Shown: positions 27,301 to 38,594, counted from the stretch's first letter. The stretch: 64,000 bases of DNA from Boswellia sacra (GCA_013180625.2 SNVD02004565.1:1178001-1242000); one strand, 5' to 3'. The notes: a model not told the origin generated them from the letters alone. Made by a program: numbers and translations.

Positions 27301-28474
27301 GGCCCATTTCCACTCTTTCATATTATCCACATATATTGCAACCAATCCCAGAATCATTGCTAAGATGTAACTTTGTTTTTTCCTTTTCGCTGGTTGATAA
27401 CATTAGGCCTCAAGGCCCATCCTCATCCTTACCAATGGAGTAATGCTTAATAGCTACTTGCTTATTTGATATGGAATAACAGTGTATACCACTAAATTCT
27501 GCTATGCCTATGGGACTCAACCAAACAAAGCACTAGATAGCAGTGCTCTAACTTTCTACAAATATATCAAATCCTAAGTACTAATGCACAAGGCATATAT
27601 GTGAAATACGAAGTTTCCACATCCTATCCTTCAACCATACAAAAATAAAATAAAATAAAATAAAACCTGAGCAAGTGACTGGTGTGCATCGGCATCAAGA
27701 GCTGCCACAGTGGCAACACCTTTCAAGACAGAAGCTGCTTTCTCCCATGTAGGTGTCAGTGCTTTGCAATGACCACACCAAGGTGCAAAGAACTCGACCA
27801 GAACAATCCCATTGGAGTTCAGAACCTGGCAACATTTCAAAACCTCCTAATTTAAACATCATGTCTTAAAAAAATTTAACAAGTCCTTCCAATTACGGAC
27901 ATCACACTTACAGAGTGACCAAAATCTTATAAAAGTAGAAATTTAGATTGTACTTCCATAACATGTCCATTCCATATTACATTAACGCACGCATTCACCA
28001 CATTAATAAATGCAGCTAAAAATAAATAAATAAATAACAGCAAAAATTTATTACCTGTGAAATTAACTGTGAAACTTCAATTACAGGAGCTAAATTTTGG
28101 CGCAAAAAAAATGAATCAAGGAATTAAAATAAAAAGAACTGTAAGAAATTCAATCAGATCTGGCGCATATGCTCAAGCAAACACAGTTAACAACATTTAA
28201 AATTGATAGATTAATTGTCAGGGTTTTGAATTCTTAGCTGACTCAACCAAATGGAAATATACGAATCATTTTCTTTTATCTTTCCAAAAACTTTCTCAGG
28301 AGCCAAACAGAGGACGAGTAGAGGTGTGATCAAATTCTTCACCTTGGACTTGAAGTTGTTAGGAGTGAGCTGAACTACCGGCGATGAAGGTCCATAAAGT
28401 GCGTCACTGAGGTTGAACAAACCGAAGGAGTAGAAGAAGATTGTTAAAACGACTAGCAATGGCGATCTATACAT
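24328..28474 (-). CDS. PDIL2-3: Protein disulfide isomerase, PDIL2-2/2-3 type
   Basis: ER thiol-disulfide oxidoreductase with tandem thioredoxin domains followed by a P5-like C-terminal domain. Nine exons in transcript order: 28474-28343, 27825-27667, 27054-26941, 26548-26391, 25907-25808, 25270-25094, 25009-24864, 24705-24559, 24478-24328; 427 residues. Residues 1-26 are a signal peptide. Active sites FFAPWCGHC lie at residues 61-64 and 189-192 (both CGHC). Each domain has its cis-proline loop (GIRGFPT, NVQGFPT). The C-terminal domain includes [19 protein letters not shown] and ends in LEELMAE, without a KDEL-type retention signal. The intron after 24864 is GC-AG. The Arabidopsis homologue At2g32920 lies next to ZW10's homologue, so linkage is conserved. 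An ER-stress element sits about 110 bp before the start codon. Confidence 0.96.
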
Positions 28475-28583
28475 TTTCTATTGCGTTCTCGAGAAAATAT
28501 TTTTTGTTTCTCAGACTCGGTGCAGAAAACTCTCGACGCTGAGGAGAAGAAAACCCCTTCGCTAACAGAGTTACGTGTGCAAA

Positions 28584-28602
28584 CCAATCAGAATTTTACA
28601 CG
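28584..28602 (-). promoter_or_regulatory. ERSE-I type element CCAAT-N10-CACG in the PDI promoter
   Basis: CCAAT at 28584-28588, exactly ten bases, then CACG at 28599-28602, about 110 bp upstream of the PDI ATG. This is the plant ER stress response element pattern recognised by bZIP28/bZIP60 with NF-Y. Read on the gene strand the CACG part is TGACGTGT, a bZIP core. The match is exact; activity is inferred from the target being an ER foldase. Confidence 0.65.
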
Positions 28603-29690
28603 TCAACTTTCCAAAATAAACCGAGAGCAGGGCTTCTTGTTAAGGAGAAGATAATTCCGAGTATGGAATTTCTGTGCTTTTCGGCTTTCTTTGCAACACG
28701 TGTACAAAATTAAGAGAGAAATTAAAAAAATTATAATAAACAACGCAACTGATGATTTATTTGATGACGTTTAACTTTGCGATTGATTCAAAATTAGGCA
28801 TGGTTGAAGGGTCATTTTCTAAACTTAAATCTAACAGCGCCAAATGGTATGTTAATTTTTTTTTTAATATTTTAAGATATCTAAAAATTAATAATTTTAT
28901 ATATATATATATATATATTATTTTTATTTATGATTTTATTTTATATAATAAAAATATTTATATATCAATATTTATTATGAATTTAATTTATTTAAATATG
29001 TTAAATTTATTTAATTATGTATAATCAAGTAAAAAAGTTATTCTTTTATAAAAAGATTTGATATATAAATAAGTTAAATAATCTTAAAATGATTTTAAAA
29101 TTATAAAGAAAACCATAATATAGTATTAGATTATGTACAAGTTGATCATAAATGAATTTTATAAAGACATTTAAGAGAAGTAAAGATAAAATAAATGATT
29201 TACATATTTATATTTTAGATAAAAATTAAAATTTTTAATTTTTTTATTCATATAAAAATATTTTCGATTAATTATTAAATAAAAATAAATAAATATCATC
29301 AACAAATCTAATCTCTAAGAATAAGTTAAATTCAGACTACTTAAAAAAGAAAAAGAAAGAAGAAGAAGAAGAAGAAGAAGGCTCCTGAGGTTGTGTACGG
29401 CACCTAGAGGTTGGAGTTATCGAAAACCTCTTTAGTTTTGCTTTTCTCTTGATAACATATTCAACAAAAATTCTTCCTCTTGATACATCTAGCTACTTAT
29501 CTGCCTAACAAACTGCTACGTAACTTACCAAGTTAAGGCTGCAATAGGGGCTAAAGGCAGGAAAAAGACAATTGCCATGAGCATCTTTTCATCCATTTTT
29601 TGTTTGAAAGCTACAAGCTTTCTGAAATAATCGATCGAAACCCCTCCATACTCACATATAACATGTGAATTGATCACGCCAACTCGTCTC

Positions 29691-29697
29691 TATATAA
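29691..29697 (+). promoter_or_regulatory. TATA box for the small ORF at 29763
   Basis: TATATAA preceded by TCTC, 66 bp before the ATG at 29763, leaving room for a short 5' leader. Confidence 0.5.
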
Positions 29698-29762
29698 ACC
29701 CACCATTTGCACTCTATTTTATATAGTGGACCACCGATAGAATCCTAGAGAACCCTTGGAGA

Positions 29763-29987
29763 ATGGGGAGGCTTATTATGTATGGTAAGAAATTGAAGAA
29801 ACTGTTGAAGTTTTCTAGGTGGAATTGTGATCAAGGAAGCTCAGTTTCACCTCCTGTTGCTGTTCATTGTGAAGATCTCTTTATGCCATCAATAGGGACG
29901 AAGGATCATTGCGATGTGGATCCAATTATAGAAGGTCATATTGCAGCCCAGAACTACTTCACTCTAAGGCCTAACATACATATTTGA
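29763..29987 (+). CDS. Small protein of unknown function, 74 residues
   Basis: Intronless ORF starting MGRLIMYGKKLKKLLKFSRW, a basic amphipathic N-terminus, followed by a Ser/Pro/Val segment and an acidic Cys/His/Asp-containing C-terminal half (HCEDLFMPS, DHCDVDP). No signal peptide or membrane segment is evident. A good TATA box at 29691 and sensible base composition make it more credible than other short ORFs here. I do not recognise the family. Confidence 0.45.
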   Translation: MGRLIMYGKKLKKLLKFSRWNCDQGSSVSPPVAVHCEDLFMPSIGTKDHCDVDPIIEGHIAAQNYFTLRPNIHI

Positions 29988-31302
29988 GAGAGAGATGTTA
30001 ATGCTGCAGGTGAATTTCATGTAACAAGAGTTCTACTTGTTGATATTTGATATCAAGTATCTGATAACCAAAGCTATAGTTTTATTATGTTTTCCATTAT
30101 TTCAGTAATATACAAGTAAATTATACTATGTCGCCTTTGTGCTTCCAAGGGATAGCCTAGTTGGTTGAGGGGTTTAGAATTTAGTGCATTCAAGTATATC
30201 AAGGTCACAAGAGCATCCGACTAACCCCCAATTGAGGTTTGGGAGTCTGGGTTATTAAAAACGACGTCACCTTTGTATATTTATCATATATATTCAACTT
30301 TAATTATGCAAAATTTTGGCATTTGAAGCATGTTCAACCTACCTATAGAGTTGTGGTCTAGTGGCACATAACTAGTTGATTAACAAACCAATCTATTACT
30401 GAACTCTTTCAAATTAAATTTTGTAAAGTCTAGGTAATTAAATTTTGTGTCGATCACTCAATCTGTGGCTATTATGGTCACGTGAGGACCCAGTAGAAAT
30501 CAAGAAGGAATTTCAATAAATAAAATTGGACCATGTCTTATCGAATCATTTTATTTATAGATTTAATAAACGGGGGATGTGATGCTAGTTCTCTAGCATC
30601 TGTCAATTATCATATCATATGTTTTATGCACGTTAATATCACATTTCCTGATTAAGCAGATGAAGTTATTTCCTAATGTCGAGTTCTTTTGCATAAATCT
30701 ATTCTCTCAGACCTCCTCTCCTGTGATGTGACTTGTCTTTCCACACTCTCTTTCTTCATATTTCTCCACTTATTAATGGTGGCTTATGACTGAGAAGCCT
30801 GTCTTGTTAGCTTTAACTTGATATGGTTTTCTATTAGTCTAAGTTAACCTGTTGACAATAAAGAGCTTAGAAATAATAATAACGCAGCATCCTGAAACGA
30901 GTAATGTAAAGAACTTATCCGAAGGTCCAATGCTTGACTGGAGACTAATAGGAATTCATGAGCTTTCCTGTCCCAAAATGCAAATCCTAGTTGTAATTCC
31001 GCGGCAATGTACCAGACTCAAACATCAAACTATTGCGATCAGAGAGTGACTGACAGCCGAGGCCAACATGTCAGCCCTTTTTCTATCTAATGGTTAAAAT
31101 TTTAAAGACTATTAATTTAGATCAACATGTACTTCAATCAACATGAGAAGCTATTTTTGTCGTTCATAATACAAATTTCACTACTAGAATTGTACTTGAA
31201 TAGCAGTGAAATACCAAATTAAATTTTCTGGTAGAGAACATGTATAATGATTCATTTACAAGTATTGCTATAGGTCAAAAGCAGAGTTCTGACTTGTCAA
31301 GC
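29988..31302. other. Intergenic region with tRNA-like A-box remnants
   Basis: No gene seen. TAGCCTAGTTGG at 30153-30164 and TGGTCTAGTGG at 30354-30364 match RNA polymerase III A-box consensus, but no convincing B box follows either, so at most these are SINE remnants. Confidence 0.4.
30141..30275 (+). repeat. Possible tRNA-derived SINE remnant
   Basis: Starts with GGGATAGCCTAGTTGGTTGA, typical of the tRNA-like head of plant SINEs. The B box is absent or mutated, and there is no clear tail or target duplication. Weak call. Confidence 0.25.
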
Positions 31303-32733
31303 TCAGTGAAGCCTGAAAAACGCCATCATAGGATCATATACAACATGATTAGCATCCACCCCAAAAACAAAATCAGCATGTGCATAGTCCTCTATGTATT
31401 GCACAACCAGTTTGTTATCATCATGATCTTTGAGGTCGTCTAGTAGAAGCTGCACATCTTTTACATCCGAAAGCAAGTCCTTCCCTCCATAGCTCAGGAA
31501 AAGAGGAAAGTCATTTGGAATGCTGGTCATGTTGTACACCGGAGGAGTAGCCTGTCCATAGTGATTCATGTTCTCATCTTCATTGCCATAGTCATACATT
31601 GTTATGTTTCCTGTTCTAGTCACTGTCCAAAAATAAATAAATAAATAAAAATAATCATTAGACTTAGCTGTTTGTTTACTTTCATTATCATGAAATAATA
31701 TTATGTAACTTTCTAAACCTAAAATATCTTGATTGTTGCAGTTTGCAACCATATATACACAAATGATGAAAATTTGCAAATTGTTCTATTGTCAAGAGTT
31801 TACTCTGTGCCAGGTGGATCATGTTCTTTGTTGCTGTTGACTTAGGTTCATGTTGAAGAAAAACCTCTGTGGTAGAGGAATTAAGGCAGCAATTCTGGCC
31901 TATGAAAAGAGATAAGAATGTCAATTTATTTATCTAGGAAATTTAGTTTTCCATGTTAAGGTTCTAGTTAGCAAGCCTGGGACAGTGAAAGAACCTGTGA
32001 AAGTGTTCATCAGGTCAGAGCAATTGTTGCCTGGCTGATTGCAGATATCTTCCAGAAGTTTAGCCACAGCCTCTCTGTTTACATAGAAAATAAACGATTA
32101 CTGGCTTTATTCTTCAAAACATAGTAATTGATGATTACATCCTTTAGCATTGTTTAGTTTTAAATTCCGAAGTTTCTCGGAAAGGTGAAAATAATTGTCA
32201 TGAGAGGAGGGAAAGTCCAATTCGTATAAAATGAAAAACAGCACAGCATATGCGTGGTGTCAGTTGAAAAAATTGCTTAGTTGCAATCTCACCCTCTTGG
32301 AGCAAACTCATGGATACCCAACCAGTACAAGTCCTGTTACAAAATGACAAAAAAAAAAAAGAAAATAATATAATTGTCGCGAAATTTTAATATTAATGAA
32401 ATTTAGATTCCACACTTGAATGTCTTACTTCGGCTAAAAATGCATCACAAGCGCCTCTGGCAAGAGGCGATGGCATCTGACCCAAATGAGCAATTGGACT
32501 GAGCAAAGCAGCTGATCTAATCATGTCCAACAGCTCTTGTCGAGAAAAGGCAGCAAAAGCAATCAAAGTTCCCTGCAATTCAACTGTTACCAATTAATTG
32601 CTTACCAAAATCTCAGAAGAAAACAACAAATGAGTGCCCCACAGCAGTTGAAGCAACAAGGTGCTGATATTCACCAAGGAATGCCCAACATAGTGCATTC
32701 TCTTCCCCGTTTGATCATGCACAAATTTAACGG

Positions 32734-32738
32734 ACGCA
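32734..32738. repeat. Target-site duplication, left (ACGCA)
   Basis: ACGCA immediately left of the 5' LTR, matched by ACGCA at 37937-37941 right of the 3' LTR. Confidence 0.95.
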
Positions 32739-33190
32739 TGTGAAGTGGGTGAAGGCATTTTTTGCCTTTCACCCAATCCCACATCGGTGGGAAACCAAAT
32801 CCAAGGGGGAGGCTAAGGCTATATAATAAAGCCTTCCTCCTCCCCTTAAAAATTGCACCAAGTTTATGTATTAAGCTTTTCACTTCTTCCTCCCACATAA
32901 TCTCCTCCATTCTAATTGTGAGAGAGATTGTAATATTTTTTTTCATAGTGAAATATTTTCGATCTTGTCCCGTGGAGGTTTCCCTCAAATTGAGGGTTTT
33001 ACCACGTTAAATATTTGTGCCTTTATTTTCTTTATTGCCTTTAGTTTATTTATTGTGGAAGGCTGAGCCGCCCAAGTTGTCTATTTTATTTATTGTGGAG
33101 GGCAGTGCCACCCAAATTGTTATTTATAACATAACAATTTGTTTCTTGTCTTTTATTTGAGCTGCGGTAGGAGTGTTCAATCTCCTAACA
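32739..33190 (+). repeat. 5' LTR, 452 bp
   Basis: Begins TGTGAAGTGG and ends CTCCTAACA. TATATAATAAA near 32821 is the likely promoter. A 40-bp imperfect tandem repeat (units from about 33045 and 33085, each containing TTTATTTATTGTGGA) lies in the second half. Confidence 0.97.
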
Positions 33191-33191
33191 G

Positions 33192-33203
33192 TGGTATCAG
33201 AGC
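33192..33203 (+). other. Primer-binding site (initiator tRNA-Met)
   Basis: TGGTATCAGAGC one base after the 5' LTR, complementary to the 3' end of plant initiator methionine tRNA, as in most plant copia elements. Confidence 0.93.
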
Positions 33204-33512
33204 AAGGTTGCGAAGGCAGAGCCAAGGGTTAGGACAGTGAGTGGTTACTTGTATGGTTATATACATGTCTAGGAAAGCTTTGTCAAAAAGACGATAAGAG
33301 TCTAAGGAGACTGGATTTTAAGTGGGACCGCTTGTGACCCCTCCAGTGTTTCCTGGAAGCTTTCCTGGTGTATATTAAATCGTACCGGCACTTACTACTA
33401 TTCTTGGTTACTGTTTAGCAGTGGTGTACGTATACGGATACTGTTACTGTTCACGTATACGATACTATTCAAGGTACTGTTCACATATACGGTACTGTTC
33501 ACTGCAAGACAA

Positions 33513-36500
33513 ATGGCAGCCAAATTTAAGATAGAGAAGTTCGATGGAAACAACTTTGGGCTATGGAAAATTAAAATAAAGGCTATCTTGAGAAAAGAAA
33601 ATTGCCTTGAAGCAATTGATGGAAGACCGGAAAATATGCAAGATGAAAATAAATGGGAGAAGATAGATGGTGATGCGATGGCAAGTCTACATCTAGCAGT
33701 TGCAGATGAAGTGCTGTCAAGTATTCAAGAATTAAACTCTGCAAAGGAGATTTGGGATACTTTGACAAGCTTGTATGAAGCCAAATCTCTACACAACAAA
33801 ATTTTCTTGAAAAGGAAGCTGTACACTCTTCGTATGTCAGAAACCACTCCGGTGACTGAACATATCAACACTTTGAAGACGTTATTCTCTCAACTCTCAA
33901 CCATGGAGCATAACATAGAAGAGAAGGAACGTGCTGAGCTTCTACTTCAGAGTCTACCTGATTCATATGATAATCTCATCCTCAACTTGGCAAATGGTTC
34001 AATGAAGTCATCTCTAGTCTTTAATGATGTTGCGGCTGCTGTCTTAGAAGAAGAAAGCAGACGTAAAAACAAGGAAGACAAAATAATGGCTTCTCAACAT
34101 GCAGAGGCTTTATCCGCCAACAGAGGGAGATCAAGGGAACGTGGTTCCAGTGGGAGTCACAATCAGAACAGGGGAAAGTCTAAAGGAAGGAAGTTTATTA
34201 AATGCTACCATTGTGGAAAGCAAGGGCACGTGAAAAACGAGTGTTGGCATCTTAAGAAGAATGGAGAGGGAAACAGCAAAGGAAAAGAATCTGAGTCGTC
34301 AGGATCTCAGGGTTGTGTAGCAAGTACTTCAGGGAATGGCGAAATCTTGTGCAGCGAGGCAACAACAGTTGTGGAAGGCAGAAAAAGGTTTGCTGATATA
34401 TGGTTAATTGATTCAGCAGCAACATGGCATATGACTTCTAGAAGAGATTGGTTCTATCAATATAAACCTATCTCAGAAGGGTCTGTGTACATGGGTGATG
34501 ATCATGCCTTAAAAATCGCTGGTATTGGAACCATCAAAGTAAAAATGTTTGATGGTACGATTCGCACTATCCAAGATGTACGACATGTGACTGGCTTGAA
34601 GAAAAATTTGCTATCGATGGGACAGTTGGATGACCTCGGATGTGAGTTCCATACGAAAAATGGGATCATGAAGGTTGTCAGAGGCGCACTTGTGGTGATG
34701 AAGGCAGAAAAGATTGCTGCTAACCTATACATGCTCCATGGAGAAACGGTTCAGGAGGCAGAAACAGCGGTTGCTAGTTCTGGAGAAGAATTGTCTATGA
34801 TATGGCATCGAAGACTTGGCCATATGTCCGAAAAGGGTTTGAAGATTCTCTCTGATCGAAAACTACTTCCTGGAATCAAAACTGTAAGTTTACCATTCTG
34901 TGAGCATTGTGTTATTAGCAAGCAGAGTAGACTGAGTTTTAGCAGATCTATTGCTAGGAGTAAAAACATTCTAGACTTGATTCATTCTGATGTTTGGGAA
35001 TCACCGGTTACGTCCCTAGGAGGAGCAAACTACTTTGTATTGTTTGTGGATGATTATTCTAGGAGATGTTGGGTATATGTCATCAAGAAAAAGTCAGATG
35101 TATTTCTTGTATTCCAAGCCTTCAAAGCACAGGTGGAACTTGAATCCGGAAAAAGGATCAAGTGTTTGAGGACAGATAATGGGAGAGAATTCTGCAACAA
35201 GGAGTTTGACACATTTTGTAGTAAAGAAGGTGTGAAACGGCAGAAGACAGTTGCTTACACACCATAACAAAATGGAGTGGCAGAGCGGACGAATAGAACT
35301 CTCGCAGAAAAAATGAGAGCATTACTAAGGACTGCGGGTCTACCCAAGACATTTTGGGCAGAAGCAGCCACTACAGCCTGTTACTTGATAAATAGGTCTC
35401 CATCAACAGCAATTGAGATGAAGACACCTATGGAGATGTGGACCGGTAAGCCAACTGATTATTCCTCCCTTCATATTTTCGGATGTCCTGCTTATGTAAT
35501 GTATCATGACCAAGAAAGAACGAAGCTGGATCCAAAATCCAGGAAATGTATCTTCTTGGGATATGCTGATGGAGTAAAGGGGTATCGCTTATGGGATCCT
35601 ACTGCCCATAAGATTGTCATCAGCAGGGATGTTGTCTTTATAGAAGACATGTTTAAATGTGAAGAAAGTGATAGCATGAAGAAAAATGTTGAGACTGTAT
35701 CAATACAGGAAGAAACAGTTTCTTCTGAAGCAATACCAGAACACGATGATCAAGAACCAGTTGAGTCTGAAGCACCTGAAGTCCGTCGATCAACTCGAGA
35801 AAGAAGGGAACCTTCTTGGCACTCAGAATATGTGATGGCGAGCAATGTTGCATACTGTCTCCTAACAGAAGATGGGGAGCCTTCAACCTTTCATGAGGCT
35901 ATAAAAAGTTCTGATGCATCTCTATGGATGACAGCAATGCATGAAGAGATGGAAGCTTTAGACAAAAACAAGACATGGGATCTTGTGCCACTACCACATG
36001 GAAGAAAAGCCATCGGAAACAAATGGGTCTACAAGATCAAACGTGATGGGAATGATCAAGTGGAGCGGTATCGTGCTAGACTGGTGGTCAAAGGATATGC
36101 TCAGAAAGAAGGAGTTGATTTCAATGAGATATTCTCTCCTGTGGTAAGACTTACAACAATTCGAGCAGTCTTGGCTATGTGTGCTACTTTTGACTTACAC
36201 TTAGAGCAGTTAGATGTAAAAACTGCATTTCTTCATGGAGAACTTGAAGAAGAAATTTATATGCTCCAACCGGAAGGTTTTGTTAAAGAAGGAAAAGGAA
36301 ACTTGGTTTGCAGGTTGACCAAATCTCTGTACGGCTTAAAATAGGCGTCAAGGTGTTGGTACAAGAGATTTGATTCATTCATCATCAGCCTTGGGTATAA
36401 CAGACTCAATTCAGATCATTGTACTTATTACAAGAGGTTTGAGGAAGACTTTATCATTTTGCTGTTGTACGTGGACGATATGTTGGTAGCAGGCACTAAC

Positions 36501-37433
36501 AAAGATCAGGTCCAAGAATTAAAGGCACAATTGGCTAGGGGATTTGAAATGAAGGATTTAGGACCGGCAAACAAGATTCTAGGGATGCAAATTCACCGAG
36601 ACAGAAAAAACAGGAAGATTTGGCTATCTCAAAAGAACTACTTGAAGAAAATCTTGCGCCGCTTCAACATGCAAGATTGTAAACCAATTTCTACCCCATT
36701 TCTTGTTAATCATAAATTATCCTCGAGTATGAGTCCTAGCAATGAAGCGGAGAGGATGGAAATGTCTCGAGTACCGTATGCATCAGCAGTAGGGAGCCTA
36801 ATGTATGCTATGATTTGTACAAGACCAGACATTGCACAAGCAGTGAGAGCGGTCAGTAGATTCATAGCTAATCCGGGGAGAGAGCATTGGAATTCTGTTA
36901 AGAGGATCTTTAGATACATCAAAGGAACCTCTGATGCTGTACTATGCTATGGAGGATCAGAGTTCATTGTTAAGGGCTATGTTGATTCAGATTTTGCAGG
37001 AGATATTGACAAAAGGAAGTCCACTACAGGCTATGTGTTTACACTTGCAGGAGGTGCTGTGAGCTGGGTATCCAAACTTCAAACTGTTGTGGCTTTATCT
37101 ACAACAGAAGCAGAATATATGGCAGCTACACAAGCTTGCAAGGAAGCTGTCTGGATCAAAAGGTTATTGGAGGAACTCGGGCACAAACAAGAGAAGATTT
37201 CTTTGTTTTGTGACAGTCAGAGTGCCTTGCATATCGCAAGGAATCCAGCCTTTCATTCAAGAACGAAGCACATAGGAGTTCAATATCATTATGTACGAGA
37301 AGTAGTTGAAGATGGAATAGTGGATATGCAGAAAATCCACACGAAGGACAACATAGCAGATGCATTAACTAAACCAATCAATGCTGACAAGTTCATCTGG
37401 TGTAGAACGTCTTGTGGCCTATTAAAGACGTGA
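33513..37433 (+). pseudogene. Copia gag-pol polyprotein with two premature stops
   Basis: One frame of 1307 codons. Domains in order: UBN2-type Gag from the ATG; zinc knuckle CX2CX4HX4C near 34204-34245; aspartic protease around IDSAATWHM (34408-34434); integrase with the HHCC region from WHRRLGHM and the core VDDYSRRCW and RTDNGREF; reverse transcriptase with ARLVVKGYAQKEG and the catalytic YVDDM (near 36470); RNase H with VDSDFAGD and STTEAEYMA. TAA at 35265-35267 falls after VAYTP at the end of the integrase core, and TAG at 36342-36344 falls after SLYGLK in reverse transcriptase. Both sit where the family usually has Gln. No frameshift was found, so the element looks young but inactive. 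Confidence 0.95.
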
Positions 37434-37474
37434 GCAGCATGTATAGAGACAAGACTGAAAGGAAAAATGCCTTC

Positions 37475-37485
37475 AAGTGGGAGAA
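37475..37485 (+). other. Polypurine tract
   Basis: AAGTGGGAGAA directly precedes the 3' LTR, the expected place for plus-strand priming. Confidence 0.75.
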
Positions 37486-37936
37486 TGTGAAGTGGGTGAA
37501 GGCATTTTTGCCTTTCACCCAATCCCACATCGGTGGGAAACCAAATCCAAGGGGGAGGCTAAGGCTATATAATAAAGCCTTCCTCCTCCCCTTAAAAATT
37601 GCACCAAGCTTATGTATTAAGCTTTTCACTTCTTCCTCCCACATAATCTCCTCCATTCTAATTGTGAGAGAGATTGTAATATTTTTCTTTATAGTGAAAT
37701 ATTTTCGATCTTGTCCCGTGGAGGTTTCCCTCAAATTGAGGGTTTTACCACGTTAAATATTTGTGCCTTTATTTTCTTTATTGCCTTTAGTTTATTTATT
37801 GTGGAAGGCTGAGCCGCCCAAGTTGTCTATTTTATTTATTGTGGAGGGCAGTGCCACCCAAATTGTTATTTATAACATAACAATTTGTTTCTTGCCTTTT
37901 ATTTGAGCTGCGGTAGGAGTGTTCAATCTCCTAACA
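37486..37936 (+). repeat. 3' LTR, 451 bp
   Basis: Matches the 5' LTR except for one T lost in a T run and four C/T differences. Confidence 0.97.
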
Positions 37937-37941
37937 ACGCA
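37937..37941. repeat. Target-site duplication, right (ACGCA)
   Basis: Second copy of the 5-bp host sequence. It interrupts the lipase exon between the codons for DLTA and SVKF. Confidence 0.95.
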
Positions 37942-38594
37942 GTTAGATCATAAGCAACCAATTCATCCCATGACCATTCCCAGTAAGCCTGCAAAAACAT
38001 AAAGCCAAAAGTTTTTAGTCAAAATTTGTATGGTTCACATATTGAAAGAGTATCATAATATGTATAAATATGAGGAGAACCCAATCACTGGGACTAAGTG
38101 AAGTGTGTCCACTGCTGTATTTAGTCCCACGACCGTTGGCAATCCACACATCATAGCCATTATCTGCCAAGATGAATGCCAAAGATTCTTCTGCAGAATT
38201 TAGCAGCCATGTGTTACCATCCTGCCACCACAGCATAGCTAATGTCAATAAGAAGTTAACCCAAGTATTTACTAGTACAAATGTTAAAAGGGTTACTAAC
38301 CATCAAAAGCCCATGTTGTAGTAAAACTGGTGGCTTGTATGCGGCCTTACCAGACCGCGCATTTGGCATCCTCTGCATGCTAAGAATATAGCCATCTTGT
38401 GTTGTTACCGTGTGCTCATGGCAGATGTAGCCTTGTGTCTTCACCATTGATTTGCAGATAGTGTCATTGGAAACTGGGGGAGATACAAACTTGCCTTCCT
38501 CTCTAGTACTTGAATACAGCTTTGTTCGTGCTGCTGCAGCTACCAACACGCAAAATACCATCACCAGAATCAAAGTGGCAGAAGTTTTGACCAT

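Larger units (their letters stand above)
28475..29762. other. Divergent intergenic region, PDI / small ORF
   Basis: Holds the PDI promoter, an AT-rich core with (TA)n near 28900-28918, a (GAA)n run at about 29356-29381 and the TATA box of the small gene at 29763. Confidence 0.6.
32739..37936 (+). mobile_element. Complete Ty1/copia LTR retrotransposon
   Basis: 5198-bp element, opposite in orientation to the lipase it interrupts. Order: 5' LTR (32739-33190), primer-binding site, leader with repeated TACTGTTCAC units (about 33390-33510), one gag-pol frame (33513-37433), polypurine tract, 3' LTR (37486-37936), and the ACGCA duplication. Integrase lies before reverse transcriptase, which defines copia. 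The LTRs differ by four C/T transitions and one T-run indel. Two in-frame stops make it non-autonomous as it stands. Lineage is perhaps Tork/Tnt1-like, not certain. Confidence 0.97.
31303..38594 (-). pseudogene. Triacylglycerol/acid lipase copy A, disrupted by a copia element
   Basis: Alpha/beta hydrolase of the TAG lipase 2/MPL1 type. Exons in transcript order: 38594-38301, 38221-38081, 37988-37942 continued at 32738-32675, 32572-32429, 32333-32293, 32074-31995, 31899-31804, 31622-31303. The third exon is split by a 5.2-kb retrotransposon. Without the element and one ACGCA duplicate, every exon stays open and in phase, for 408 residues. Visible features are a signal peptide (about residues 1-21), the LQHGLLM oxyanion motif, the GHSLG nucleophile elbow at the end of the split exon, and the C-terminal Asp (GGKDLLSDV) and His (AHADF). 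A TATA box (CTATAAAA on the gene strand, 38644-38651) lies upstream. So the gene was probably functional when hit. Truncated or spliced-out products cannot be excluded without RNA data. Confidence 0.93.

Noticed and set aside
32671..32988. ORFs covering the LTRs on both strands (also 37393-37756)
   Set aside because: They occur identically in both LTRs and only reflect LTR sequence, not genes.
38081..38092. Trp instead of the usual Pro at an exon end in lipase A as a defect
   Set aside because: The splice site is usable and phase is kept; the junction residue varies among the copies, so it is not evidence of decay.
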